Source: JAFGSG01 sp964626055 (GTDB lineage Bacteria; Spirochaetota; UBA4802; JAFGDQ01). From it: a stretch of 64,000 bases of DNA. The stretch is taken from contig CAZVDF010000010.1 of NCBI GenBank assembly GCA_964626055.1, positions 1-64,000 of the forward strand, given 5' to 3'. The notes under the pieces were generated by a model that saw only the letters and a list, made by a program, of their open reading frames with translations, did no database searches and was not told the DNA's origin. The first letter of the stretch is position 1; each line of letters begins with the position of its first letter. The position numbers and the translations under genes are program-made. Shown one piece after another: positions 1 to 8,513 of the stretch.

Positions 1-167
1 GAACAGCCGACCGCATATTTTGCTCCGACATAATTAGCCAGCTTTTCTTCAATCGCAGCAACTTCCGGTCCGTTTATGAAAGCACAGCTTTCCAGCACCT
101 TTGCAATATTCTTTTCAATCTTATCTTTTATTCTCTTCTGCTGGGCAGCGAGGTCAATGAATTGCAT
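1..167 (-). CDS. DegT/DnrJ/EryC1 aminotransferase, N-terminal part (cut by window edge)
   Basis: Only the first 55 codons lie in the window; the gene runs off the left edge. The translation begins MQFIDLAAQQKRIKDKIEK and continues through a FINGPEVAAIEEKLANY stretch to GAKYAVGC. This is the characteristic N-terminus of PLP-dependent sugar aminotransferases of the DegT/DnrJ/EryC1 (ArnB/WbpE-like) family, which transfer an amino group to nucleotide-linked keto sugars for surface polysaccharide. The ATG is preceded by AAGGA about ten bases upstream. The PLP lysine lies outside the window. The divergent neighbour is a Wzz-like chain-length protein, which supports a role in polysaccharide synthesis. 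Family assignment is firm; the sugar substrate cannot be told. Confidence 0.85.
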   Translation of the reverse strand, partial: MQFIDLAAQQKRIKDKIEKNIAKVLESCAFINGPEVAAIEEKLANYVGAKYAVGC

Positions 168-207
168 AACAATTTAGTCCTTTATTAATAATCAGATACA
201 TTTTTAA

Positions 208-269
208 CTAGGCAATAACTAATTTGTACTTGCCTAGTAAGTCAATAAATAAAAAATATTTTATTGACT
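208..269. promoter_or_regulatory. Two adjacent inverted repeats in the divergent intergenic region
   Basis: CTAGGCAA (208-215) pairs perfectly with TTGCCTAG (230-237). AGTCAATAAA (240-249) pairs perfectly with TTTATTGACT (260-269). They lie between the divergently transcribed aminotransferase and Wzz-like genes. They could be operators for a regulator of the polysaccharide locus or simply hairpins; nothing in the sequence decides between these. Confidence 0.4.
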
Positions 270-298
270 AGAACTAAAATAATTATATTAAAAAATTG

Positions 299-327
299 TT
301 GACCATTTCAGTTCAAATTAATATTTT
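299..327 (+). promoter_or_regulatory. Candidate sigma-70 promoter of the Wzz-like gene
   Basis: TTGACC at 299-304 is followed after a 17-base spacer by TATTTT at 322-327. This would start transcription near 334, about 50 bases before the ATG at 385, which has a GGAG ribosome-binding site. The -35 box is good and the -10 box is weak. Confidence 0.4.
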
Positions 328-384
328 TTTGAAAATAGCTGAATATTTTATTGAGAATATCTCTATGATAATTGGAGAAGTTAA

Positions 385-1077
385 ATGCCTAAAGAGCAAA
401 AGAAGAAAAAAAATCAGGATATTGACTATAATATTCAATATGACGACGAGATAGACCTCGTGGAGCTATTTCGCAAAATATGGAAATGGAAATGGCTGAC
501 AATTGCACTTGTGCTTATTATCTGTATTCTTACATTCTTTTATGTAAGTACGAAACCGGTAACCTATACTATTGAATCAAATGTTAGGATCGGGAAAATC
601 GCGAATGTACTAGTTGAAGACCTTGCAGACATAAAGGCATATTTAGAAACAGAAGTAAATAATAAAAATGATGCTTGTTTGGCTAATTCAATTTTAAAAA
701 ATGATATCCGAGAAAATAGTAAAACTAATATAATTAAAATAAGTTGTACCGCAGGTTCTCCGGATATTGCTTTTACATGTTCTAATAAAGCAATTAAAAA
801 TTTACTCGATCGTCATAATTTAATTTATAACAAGGCTATTAAAAAACTCAATGAAAATATTTCTTCTATTAAAACAAAAGCAGTTATTGAACCGGAATAT
901 TTATTAGACACATATACATTCCCGTCGTCTCTGCTCTCGAAACCGGAAATACCAAAAAATCCGGACGATAAGAAAGTATTTTTAAAAGTCGCCGTGGCTT
1001 TTTTCTCATCGCTGTTCCTGGGAATATTTCTTTCACTTTTTATCGACTATATTCTGGCTCATCGCTCAAAAGACTGA
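385..1077 (+). CDS. Wzz-like polysaccharide chain-length determinant / co-polymerase protein
   Basis: This 230-residue inner-membrane protein has the Wzz domain layout. A short charged cytoplasmic N-terminus contains the DEIDLVELFRKIWKWKW segment typical of the family and is followed by a first membrane helix (about residues 36-54). A short periplasmic region comes next. A proline-rich KPEIPKNP motif leads into a second helix (about 200-222) with a short charged tail. Proteins of this type oligomerise and set the length of O-antigen or exopolysaccharide chains made by Wzy. The periplasmic part (about 145 residues) is shorter than in enterobacterial Wzz, and there is no C-terminal kinase domain. 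The divergent sugar aminotransferase gene fits a polysaccharide locus. Start chosen at ATG with GGAG upstream. Confidence 0.75.
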   Translation: MPKEQKKKKNQDIDYNIQYDDEIDLVELFRKIWKWKWLTIALVLIICILTFFYVSTKPVTYTIESNVRIGKIANVLVEDLADIKAYLETEVNNKNDACLANSILKNDIRENSKTNIIKISCTAGSPDIAFTCSNKAIKNLLDRHNLIYNKAIKKLNENISSIKTKAVIEPEYLLDTYTFPSSLLSKPEIPKNPDDKKVFLKVAVAFFSSLFLGIFLSLFIDYILAHRSKD

Positions 1078-1389
1078 CCAATCTATATTATCATTATTTT
1101 TATATGGATCGCTCCGGTTAATTTATTGACTTATTGAAAACATTAATATACATTATGATTATTAAATATATATAATTCCTTAATTAAATAAAACATATTC
1201 TGCTTTTTAAAAGAACTGGTATTGCCGTTGGAGGCGGTAATACCGGGCTGTTATATTTAAGTATACCCGGGTATCTTAAAAAATATAATTAAATCCGGTT
1301 TTTATAAATTTATCTTCAGCAAATATTTTTAATTTTTAGCCCTGCAGATACCTCTAAAATTAATTTTTTATATAAAAAATATAATTCCT
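1078..1389. other. Gene-free stretch with one hairpin
   Basis: This 312-base AT-rich interval holds no convincing reading frame. GGTATTGCCG (1218-1227) pairs with CGGTAATACC (1235-1244), with one G-U wobble and a 7-base loop. It has no following T-run, so it is not a clear terminator. Nothing else is recognisable. Confidence 0.4.
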
Positions 1390-2490
1390 ATGAAAGATTC
1401 AGCCGGTCCCGGAAAAAAATACGATTTGAAAAACGAACGCGATCTAAGCATACTAATTATCGACGACGAAGAAATCGTACTAAATACCATTAAAGATATA
1501 CTGGAGGCATCCAACCCGAAATATTTCATAAAAACTGCCACGAATGTCGAAGAAGCGCTGGATCTCATCCAGAAGACATACTGGGATACAATACTTCTGG
1601 ATTTAACGCTTCCGAATAAAAAAGGGGACAGGGCTAACTGTGAAAACGGATTATTCCTTCTCGATAAACTGAACAAAGACCTTAAAATCACTCCGCCTAT
1701 AATCGCGATGACGGGCTACGGCGACGATGACCTGTCGGATACTGTGCTCGATAAAGGCGCATATTACTTTTTAAATAAGCCCGTAAAGCCTAAATCGCTT
1801 TCCGCGATAGTTAAAAACGCCACGAAACTCCAGCAGGCCGGTTTCGACGGCCTTACGGGACTTTTAAACAGGAAAACTTTCGAAGAGAGACTTAAAATAG
1901 AATTCGAAAGGGCAAAGAGGAAAAACGAGAAGATCACGACAAAACACGCGGACACGGCTTTGCTATCTTCATCTACATCCTTCCTTTCACTTTTATTTTT
2001 TGACGCGGATAATTTCAAAGATATAAACGACTCATATAATCACCTGGTCGGGGACCAGGCTCTGAAAAAAATAGGAAGCATGTTCAGCGATGAAAGCCTT
2101 TATAAATGGATCGACAGCGACGCCGGGAAAGAACAGAGCTATATCAATATTATCCGCCCCTATGACATAGCGTCGCGATTCGGCGGCGATGAATTCTCGA
2201 TATTTCTGCCGGAAACAAACCATAAAAACGCCTACATTATAGCGAACAGGATAAGGGAAATGCTGAGGGAGTTTAATATATCTGAAATCATCGGGGAAAG
2301 CGAACTTAAATCGGACGCTACCGGGATCTCCCTTTCAATCGGCATCGCGACATATCCGCACCCGAATTTCGTTGAAAACCATAAAGACCTGATCAAACTG
2401 TCCGACGCGGCTATGTATGCGTCAAAAGAGAAAAGAAAGGGAGAGATCTTCGGGTATAACTCAAAAGGAAAAATTATTCTTCTTGATTAA
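1390..2490 (+). CDS. Response regulator with GGDEF diguanylate cyclase output
   Basis: This 366-residue cytoplasmic protein joins an N-terminal receiver domain (about 20-140) to a GGDEF domain (about 154-360). The receiver shows the acidic pair D25/D26, the phosphoacceptor D71 in LLDLTLP, T108 and the conserved lysine K130. The catalytic GGDEF motif is at 265-269, preceded by R256-P-Y-D259, a match to the RxxD product-inhibition site, so feedback by c-di-GMP is likely. Family knowledge: phosphorylation promotes dimerisation and synthesis of cyclic di-GMP from two GTP, as in WspR and PleD. The GGDEF domain has an insertion after its DFKxIND-like motif (about 232-252). No cognate kinase is adjacent, so the input is unknown; two hybrid kinases and a degenerate HD-GYP protein lie elsewhere in the window. 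Confidence 0.93.
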   Translation: MKDSAGPGKKYDLKNERDLSILIIDDEEIVLNTIKDILEASNPKYFIKTATNVEEALDLIQKTYWDTILLDLTLPNKKGDRANCENGLFLLDKLNKDLKITPPIIAMTGYGDDDLSDTVLDKGAYYFLNKPVKPKSLSAIVKNATKLQQAGFDGLTGLLNRKTFEERLKIEFERAKRKNEKITTKHADTALLSSSTSFLSLLFFDADNFKDINDSYNHLVGDQALKKIGSMFSDESLYKWIDSDAGKEQSYINIIRPYDIASRFGGDEFSIFLPETNHKNAYIIANRIREMLREFNISEIIGESELKSDATGISLSIGIATYPHPNFVENHKDLIKLSDAAMYASKEKRKGEIFGYNSKGKIILLD

Positions 2491-2549
2491 AATATTCCAT
2501 CGATTTAATGCTATCCTGTTCAAGTTATTTAGAGTGCGTCCCAAAACCT

Positions 2550-2649
2550 NNNNNNNNNNNNNNNNNNNNNNNNNNNNNNNNNNNNNNNNNNNNNNNNNNN
2601 NNNNNNNNNNNNNNNNNNNNNNNNNNNNNNNNNNNNNNNNNNNNNNNNN
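2550..2649. other. Assembly gap (100 N)
   Basis: Exactly 100 undetermined bases, the usual placeholder for a gap of unknown size. The left edge reads GCGTCCCAAAACC, which resembles sequence at 13266-13282 and 61432-61444, so the gap may be caused by a dispersed repeat. Gene content between the cyclase and the OmpA-type gene is therefore not certain. Confidence 0.97.
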
Positions 2650-2745
2650 AAAAACATTCCGAACATTATCCGGATTTATCCTTGACGTTGTATTAAAATA
2701 TGTATAAATTATTTTGATAAATTCAACGCCCGGGTTCAATCAATC

Positions 2746-4704
2746 ATGAAAAAAATTATTATTATCATCCTCTTCTCATTCATTATTATTTCCCTTGTCC
2801 CCCGATCTCTTCAAAGCGGCGACTGGCCTATTTATAAAGGGAACATCTATTTTACAGGCAACAATGACGAGATCATCGTAAAGAACAACAACCTCAAATG
2901 GCTTTTCCAGGCGGATGAAAGGGCTTTCAATCCTGTTGTATCCGACGGAAGGATATATTTCATCGATCAAAAAGGCAACGTTTACTGCCTTAATGAAGAA
3001 TACGGCAAAATGATTTGGAAGATAAATCTTAACGAAATTTCAAAGCAGTTCAAAGCTCTCTCCAAATCGGCCGGCAAGGCGAAATATCCGCTTGTTAAAA
3101 ACAACATTCTTTTCCTGAGCGATCCGATCGCGATTTACGCAATAAACAAAATAAACGGGAAAATTATCTGGGCGCGTACCGGCATGAGGCAGGAAAACAC
3201 AAGGCCGGATCTCGCTGGCAGGCTGTCGAAGGTAATGGTGGACGGCATTTACGCGGACCCGATAATACTTGACGATAATATCTTCTACGGCACGCGCAAT
3301 ACATTCATTTCGCGCGAAATAAAAAACGGGCACGAGAAATGGAGCAATGAATCGATAAAAACATACAGCGGTTTCCCGACATTCTACGATGAATATATTT
3401 TTTCCCAGTCTATGGACTTCGGGAAAGGTGCTTATACAATACATTGCCTCAAAGCCGACAGCGGCAAAGAAGTATGGTCGCAAAATATAAAAAAACATGT
3501 TAAAATTTTTCCACCTGTTGTCTATAAAGAAAAAGTGTATATCCCTTCGGATAAAACAATGTACTGTCTTGATTTAAGGACCGGGAGTAAGATATGGGAT
3601 AAGGAATATGACGATCTGATAAGCTCGAATCCGGGCTTCACGGACAGGTCGATCCTGTTCACGACAGGCAATAAGGATATAATTATTATCGAGCCGGGCA
3701 ACGGCAATATCTTAAATAAAATTGAGATGCCGTCGCAATCCGGTCCACATTTCGTTACCATCAGGGATCAGCTGTATATAGCCTATAATACGCATGAATC
3801 GATTAAAGGTAAAACCGTACCATACGGCAATATTAAGGCAGTCAATTTTACAGAGAACAGCAATATCTGGTCGTACAAAACACCGTTCCCCGGCGCAGTC
3901 TCACAGCCGAGCGCGTCAAACGGGATCATGTTTTTCCCGTGCGGCAACTACGTCTACGCGATAGGCACGGAATATTACGCTCGCGTGATCGAAGGCGGAA
4001 GCGGGCATGCCGTTGCTCCCGGGCAGACAGAGCCGGATAAGAGCGGCAGAGAGGCGATGCCTGTCCAGCCGAAACAGCCGCCGGATAAAGACGTACCAGA
4101 AACCGTCAGAACCCGGAAACTGCAAATTGCCATTACCGACAAAGACAATAACGGACTTCCGGCAGAAGTGGAAATAAAAAAGAGAGATAAAGACAGAATC
4201 GTATATTCGGGAAAAAAGCGTGTGGATAAAACAGGGATCATCGACGTACCCGAAGGCGACGGAGTCGAACTTCTTGTAACATCCGAAGGATATGTGCCAA
4301 AAAAAGAAATCATAAATAACAGCGATAAAGAAAAGCGTATCACACTTGATAAGATCGAAAGAGGCAGGGCATATACTGTTGATAATATACTTTTCGAATT
4401 CAATAAATGGTATTTAAAAAAAGAATCAATCGATATACTGGATAAGCTTATAAAAATCATGAAGTCCGATCCTGATATGCGGGTTGAAATACGCGGCCAT
4501 ACGGATTCAACCGGTGAAAACGCTTACAATCAAAAGCTTTCGGAAAAGAGAGCCGACGCAGTCGTCGAATATATGATCAAGAACGGGATCTCTCCCGAAA
4601 GGCTCACCGCTGTCGGTTTCGGGGAGTCCAAACCGGTTGCCTCCAATGCGACCGAAGAAGGGAGGAGCAAGAACAGAAGAACGGAATTTTATATAAAAAA
4701 GTAG
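2746..4704 (+). CDS. PQQ-repeat (BamB-like) protein fused to OmpA peptidoglycan-binding domain
   Basis: This 652-residue exported protein starts with a clear signal peptide (MKKIIIIILFSFIIISLVP). About 400 residues of PQQ-like beta-propeller repeats follow, with recurring blocks such as GKMIWKINL, GKIIWARTG, GKEVWSQNI and GSKIWDKEY. A low-complexity linker (about 415-455) and a small beta-sandwich-like segment come next. The C-terminal OmpA domain (about 540-650) has the hallmark VEIRGHTDSTG and the LSEKRADAV, GFGESKPVA and NRRTEF motifs. The OmpA domain binds peptidoglycan non-covalently, and propellers of this kind act in outer-membrane assembly or protein binding. The fusion suggests a periplasmic scaffold tethered to the wall. 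It is followed immediately by a terminal-inverted-repeat element. The function of the whole protein is inferred. Confidence 0.85.
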   Translation: MKKIIIIILFSFIIISLVPRSLQSGDWPIYKGNIYFTGNNDEIIVKNNNLKWLFQADERAFNPVVSDGRIYFIDQKGNVYCLNEEYGKMIWKINLNEISKQFKALSKSAGKAKYPLVKNNILFLSDPIAIYAINKINGKIIWARTGMRQENTRPDLAGRLSKVMVDGIYADPIILDDNIFYGTRNTFISREIKNGHEKWSNESIKTYSGFPTFYDEYIFSQSMDFGKGAYTIHCLKADSGKEVWSQNIKKHVKIFPPVVYKEKVYIPSDKTMYCLDLRTGSKIWDKEYDDLISSNPGFTDRSILFTTGNKDIIIIEPGNGNILNKIEMPSQSGPHFVTIRDQLYIAYNTHESIKGKTVPYGNIKAVNFTENSNIWSYKTPFPGAVSQPSASNGIMFFPCGNYVYAIGTEYYARVIEGGSGHAVAPGQTEPDKSGREAMPVQPKQPPDKDVPETVRTRKLQIAITDKDNNGLPAEVEIKKRDKDRIVYSGKKRVDKTGIIDVPEGDGVELLVTSEGYVPKKEIINNSDKEKRITLDKIERGRAYTVDNILFEFNKWYLKKESIDILDKLIKIMKSDPDMRVEIRGHTDSTGENAYNQKLSEKRADAVVEYMIKNGISPERLTAVGFGESKPVASNATEEGRSKNRRTEFYIKK

Positions 4705-4971
4705 TGCCCCCCTATCCCCCGGAGGGGGCACCGGCTTTGATAGTGGAATACTATTATTATGATAATTTAAAACTTTAAGATATGAAACCGCTGGAGAGGG
4801 TTAAAATAAAAAAGAGATAATGGATAATAACACTATAGAAACAATTTTAAAAATGAATTATTGCTTAAAGAAGCAATGAGTAGAAATTAATGATATTATT
4901 TAAAATATAACTTTCAGCAACAGGCGCCCCATTTGTCCCAAGGGGAGGCTCCGCACGGGGATAGGGGGGCA
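4705..4971. repeat. Terminal-inverted-repeat element, family C copy 1
   Basis: TGCCCCCCTATCCCC at 4705-4719 is repeated as its exact reverse complement at 4957-4971. The G+C-rich ends enclose about 235 AT-rich bases with no reading frame. The element starts on the base after the upstream stop codon and ends on the base before the stop codon of the convergent Rnk-like gene, so it fills the whole intergenic space. Just inside the left end is a GGAGGGGGCACCGG block shared with the copies at 8148 and 10451. It resembles a non-autonomous miniature element and may also act as a bidirectional terminator. Confidence 0.75.
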
Positions 4972-5379
4972 TTACAAATGGTAATCGCCGGCGGCTTCGG
5001 GCTGGTAAATTATATCTTCAATTAGATAAAAAGTATCTTCGCTGTTACCGAGATTAATGACTTCGCCCTGTTCATGGGCGAATATTTCGGATCCTATATC
5101 ATCAAAAATAGAAACTTTATTATTTTCGGGATCGGAGTCATCCGGAAATACGAGCATAAATTCCCTTTTTGAGCCGTTCCCCAGGTTCTTAACCCTGAAC
5201 CTGCTGTTCATGGTAATAACCGTCGATTTTATTTTTTTTGAATCCACTAATTTCGCTTTTTTAAATTTTTCTTTAAGCTTCTCAATAGACCTGTAGTATT
5301 CGTGATGATTAACAAAATGCAAAATCTTCTGGATCCGTTCATAATCATATTTTGTGATCAATCTTTTATTGTTAAACAT
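4972..5379 (-). CDS. rnk: Rnk/GreA-type nucleoside diphosphate kinase regulator-like protein
   Basis: This 135-residue protein has the two-part layout of Rnk. A short helical N-terminus (about 1-45) carries the LEKL-type hairpin. A GreA/GreB C-terminal FKBP-like domain (about 50-135) follows, with VITMNSRFRVKNLG, REFMLVFPDDSDP and the nearly diagnostic ending IYQPEAAGDYHL. Family knowledge: Rnk proteins bind RNA polymerase near the secondary channel and influence nucleotide pools and polysaccharide production. The long coiled coil with acidic tip needed for transcript cleavage in GreA is absent, so cleavage activity is unlikely. The gene is monocistronic and convergent with the OmpA-type gene. 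Confidence 0.82.
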   Translation of the reverse strand: MFNNKRLITKYDYERIQKILHFVNHHEYYRSIEKLKEKFKKAKLVDSKKIKSTVITMNSRFRVKNLGNGSKREFMLVFPDDSDPENNKVSIFDDIGSEIFAHEQGEVINLGNSEDTFYLIEDIIYQPEAAGDYHL

Positions 5380-5620
5380 GCTCCCATCCCTGATTAATAC
5401 AAATAGTATGTAAAGCTGCCGGCCCGATAATAATTGATTAAAACAGATTAAAGCGCCGTTCCTGAAAAAGTCCGGGAAGGAATTGTCAGGATACTATTAG
5501 AAAAAGGATATTATCGACAAAATATATTATAATTGACTATAAATTGCAATTAGAAAATCAAAAAGTAATTGAAATTTTTATATTTATCCTCTAATTTCCT
5601 GATAAACCGGCCCGTAAAAG

Positions 5621-5669
5621 CAAAATAAAATTCACCGGGGCAAGCCCCCGGTACTGACGTACCGGCCGG
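5621..5669. repeat. G+C-rich palindromic repeat, family B, partial copy
   Basis: The block AAAATAAAATTCACCGGGG, then CAAGCCCCCGG and TACTGACGTACCGGCCG, matches the left 50 bases of the longer copies at 36415 and 52780. It is truncated after the GTACCGGCCG palindrome and lies 20 bases upstream of hemC. The rest of the 308-base interval 5380-5687 is AT-rich, and I see no clear promoter in it. Confidence 0.65.
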
Positions 5670-5687
5670 AAATTGGATTGTTTACAT

Positions 5688-6593
5688 ATGAAACTGATAA
5701 AAATCGGAACACGCGGGAGCGACCTTGCTCTGTGGCAGGCAAATCATGTCGCCGAACTCATCGGCATAGAAAAAACCGAAATAAAAATAATAAAAACAAA
5801 AGGCGATAAGCTTCAGAATTTATCTTTTGATAAGATAGAAGGCAAAGCCTTCTTTACGAAAGAAATCGAGGAAGCCCTTTTAAATAACGAGATCGATATA
5901 GCCGTGCACTCCTTAAAGGATCTCCCGACAGAAAATACGGATAGCCTGACTATTGCCGCAGTTCTAAAAAGAGAGGACCCGTCCGATATACTGTTGATAA
6001 GAAGTCAGTGCTGCAACGACAAAAACTTTTTAAAGTTATTCGACGGGGCAATTGTCGGCACAAGCTCCGCCAGAAGAGCGGCTCAAATAAAAAACACGAT
6101 GAATACTCTTAGGGTTTCTTCGCTCAGAGGCAATGTGCCGACCAGGATACAAAAGCTTCGTGCGGGGCAATTTGACGCAATTATTATCGCGAAAGCCGGG
6201 ATCAACAGGCTGATGCCGGATATAAGCGATTTCAAATCGCTTATCCTGCCCTTCAGCTTTTTCCTCCCTTCCCCGTCTCAGGGCGCTCTGGCGATCCAGA
6301 TAAGGGATAATGAGAATGATTTAAAGGAATTGTTAAAACCCCTGTCGGATACGGAGACGGAGAAGTCGGTTACTGCGGAAAGAAGCTTTTTAAAGCATTT
6401 CGGGGGCGGCTGTCATATTCCTCTCGGGGCGTTCGCATATGTTACCGAGGACATTATTCATCTGTCCGGCTCGATCACTTCTGCGGACGGAGGAAAGACG
6501 ATCAGAGGGAATATTATAGGGAATGAGCCGGAGCTGCTTGGTGGACAGCTGGCGGATCTATTAAAGAAAAAGGGAGCGGATAAATTATTATGA
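5688..6593 (+). CDS. hemC: Hydroxymethylbilane synthase (porphobilinogen deaminase)
   Basis: The 301-residue enzyme polymerises four porphobilinogens into the linear tetrapyrrole hydroxymethylbilane in the cytoplasm. The sequence has the N-terminal IGTRGSDLALWQA motif, the IAVHSLKDLPTE block, GTSSARRAAQI, LRGNVPTR and the C-terminal GGGCHIPLGAF. Its cysteine is residue 242 when counted from the chosen start, the residue that carries the dipyrromethane cofactor. I start at the ATG at 5688 because MKLIKIGTRGS is the normal family start; a TTG at 5673 would add five residues. The stop overlaps the next start as ATGA, so translation with the CobA-HemD fusion is probably coupled. Confidence 0.97.
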   Translation: MKLIKIGTRGSDLALWQANHVAELIGIEKTEIKIIKTKGDKLQNLSFDKIEGKAFFTKEIEEALLNNEIDIAVHSLKDLPTENTDSLTIAAVLKREDPSDILLIRSQCCNDKNFLKLFDGAIVGTSSARRAAQIKNTMNTLRVSSLRGNVPTRIQKLRAGQFDAIIIAKAGINRLMPDISDFKSLILPFSFFLPSPSQGALAIQIRDNENDLKELLKPLSDTETEKSVTAERSFLKHFGGGCHIPLGAFAYVTEDIIHLSGSITSADGGKTIRGNIIGNEPELLGGQLADLLKKKGADKLL

Positions 6594-8077
6594 AGCCGGG
6601 CATTGTGTATCTGATCGGAGCGGGGCCGGGAGATCCCGGGCTGATAACGGAGAAAGGGCGGAATATTCTGGCAAAAGCCGATTGCGTTGTATATGATTAT
6701 CTTGCCGGGAACAGCATTGTCGAAAATATTGAATGCGAAAAAATTTTCGTAGGGAAAAAAGCGAGCGATCACACCATGCCCCAGGAGGAGATAAACGCGC
6801 TGCTGATAAAAAAAGCCGGTGAAGGAAAGCTCGTTGCAAGGTTAAAAGGCGGCGATCCGTTCATATTCGGCAGGGGCGGCGAGGAAGCCGAAGCGCTTCT
6901 TGACGCAGGGGTGCCCTTCAGTATAATCCCCGGAGTATCTTCATTCTACTCCGCGCCGGCGTACGCGGGAATTCCGCTTACGCACAGGGATTACGCAGAC
7001 GCTTTTGAGGTCGTCACAGGCCATAAAAAAGCCGGCTCGTCCGAAGAAGAGATCAATTTCCCGGAATACAATCCTAAAAAAACTTTTATTTTCATTATGG
7101 GCATGAAAAATCTGGAAATCATCTCGAAAAAGCTAATTGAAGAAAAAAAATTCCCAGAAGATACTCCTGCAGGAATTGTGACATGGGGAACTACGCCTAA
7201 TCAACGGACTATAACCGGGACTCTGGCCGACATTGCCGGAAAAGCCGAATCCGCGGGTCTCGGCGCTCCTGCCATAATCGTAATAGGCAAAGTCGTGCTT
7301 CTGCGCGACAGGCTGTCGTGGTTCGAGAGCCAGCCTCTCTTCGGCAAAAAGATAGTCGTTACGCGCACGCGCGATCAGGCGTCTGTGCTCGCTGAAAAAC
7401 TTGGCGGTCTGGGAGCTGAAGTAATCGAGTTCCCGACTATCGAGATAAAAATAAAAAGCGATCTTCGCGGGCTTAAAAAAGCGATCGATAATCTTAACAA
7501 GTACCACTGGATAATTTTCACTTCACAGAATGCTGTAGATATTTTTTTTGATACGCTCAGAAATAAAGCAAAGGACAGCCGCATTTTAGGCAAAACGAAA
7601 ATTGCTGCCATAGGTCCGGCTACTGCAAAAAAACTGAACGGATATTTCATTACGCCCGATCTTATACCTTCCGAATTCATTGCCGAGGAAATTATAAACT
7701 CGATGAAAAAATCAAAGCTTAAAAACAAGCGCATATTGCTTCCGTGCGCTGCTGAAGCAAGACCTGCGCTTAAAAAAGGCCTGGCAAAGCTTGGGGCCAG
7801 AGTTGACAGAATAGAAATATACGATACAGTTATACCGGAGAGGATTTCCGAATACTCCCTGTCAGAGATAGCCTCGGCAGACATGATAACATTCACAAGT
7901 TCATCAACGGTTAGGAATTTTTTTAAAATTTTCGATGAAACAAAAGCAAAACTCGCGTGTATTGGACCGGTCACTGCCGACAGTCTTATATCTTCAGGAC
8001 ATTCACCGGACATTGTCGCGTCCGAATACACGATAGACGGGCTTGTTGAAGCAATAATGAAGTACTATATTGCATAA
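6590..8077 (+). CDS. cobA-hemD: Uroporphyrinogen-III C-methyltransferase / uroporphyrinogen-III synthase fusion (CobA-HemD)
   Basis: This 495-residue bifunctional protein closes hydroxymethylbilane to uroporphyrinogen III (HemD) and methylates it with SAM at C2 and C7 to precorrin-2 (SUMT). Residues 1-245 are the methyltransferase, with VYLIGAGPGDPGLIT, RLKGGDPFIFGRGGEE, the PGVSSFYSAPAYAGIPLTHR block and a GHKKAG segment. Residues 250-495 are a HemD domain starting with KKIVVTRTRDQ and containing FTSQNAVDIFF, AIGPATAK and a final FTSSSTVRNFF. The domain order is common in anaerobic bacteria. The four-base overlap with hemC makes one operon. The product lies at the branch toward siroheme, heme and cobalamin. 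Confidence 0.96.
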   Translation: MKPGIVYLIGAGPGDPGLITEKGRNILAKADCVVYDYLAGNSIVENIECEKIFVGKKASDHTMPQEEINALLIKKAGEGKLVARLKGGDPFIFGRGGEEAEALLDAGVPFSIIPGVSSFYSAPAYAGIPLTHRDYADAFEVVTGHKKAGSSEEEINFPEYNPKKTFIFIMGMKNLEIISKKLIEEKKFPEDTPAGIVTWGTTPNQRTITGTLADIAGKAESAGLGAPAIIVIGKVVLLRDRLSWFESQPLFGKKIVVTRTRDQASVLAEKLGGLGAEVIEFPTIEIKIKSDLRGLKKAIDNLNKYHWIIFTSQNAVDIFFDTLRNKAKDSRILGKTKIAAIGPATAKKLNGYFITPDLIPSEFIAEEIINSMKKSKLKNKRILLPCAAEARPALKKGLAKLGARVDRIEIYDTVIPERISEYSLSEIASADMITFTSSSTVRNFFKIFDETKAKLACIGPVTADSLISSGHSPDIVASEYTIDGLVEAIMKYYIA

Positions 8078-8147
8078 ACTGCTTCGCAGCTATCCCATTG
8101 AGGAAGAGTGTCGTCTCACGTAAAATTTTTTAGTGTAAATATGATAT

Positions 8148-8378
8148 GCTATCCCCCCTATCACCGTGCGGAGCCTCCCCTTGGGACGAGAGGGGGCACC
8201 GGCTTGGATAGTAAGCTATATTGCTTCATAATTAACTCAGGTTGATTGACTTTTTAAAATAAATAGTGTTAATGAATTTTTTAGAATAAAAATCAGTCAA
8301 TCTGTGTAAGAAAGATTGTTATTGTCTGAAAAAACTAAAAAATTATTTTTGTATGCCCCCTCCGGGGGTTAGGGGGCA
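8148..8378. repeat. Terminal-inverted-repeat element, family C copy 2
   Basis: The left end is a TATCCCCCCTATCACC run followed by GCGGAGCCTCCCC and GGGGGCACCGGCTTGGATAG. The right end is TGCCCCCTCCGGGGGTTAGG-like sequence ending at 8378. The interior is AT-rich and contains its own GATTGACT/AGTCAATC inverted repeat (about 8246 and 8294). It matches the copies at 4705 and 10451 at both ends, but the inner part has diverged. The surrounding interval 8078-8513 holds no other feature that I can see. Confidence 0.6.
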
Positions 8379-8513
8379 GAAATGGCATTTTGCATAATTT
8401 GCGAGTATTGTTACCATATAAAAATATTTGTTGATAAATATTTAAAATAAGATAACCCTATTCGGACTATGTCGGCATTTTTCTATTCATATTTATCTCA
8501 AACTATAAAATCC

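Noticed and set aside
7375..8031. 218-codon open frame opposite the HemD domain
   Set aside because: The sense strand encodes a complete uroporphyrinogen-III synthase domain, and the antisense product has no family features.
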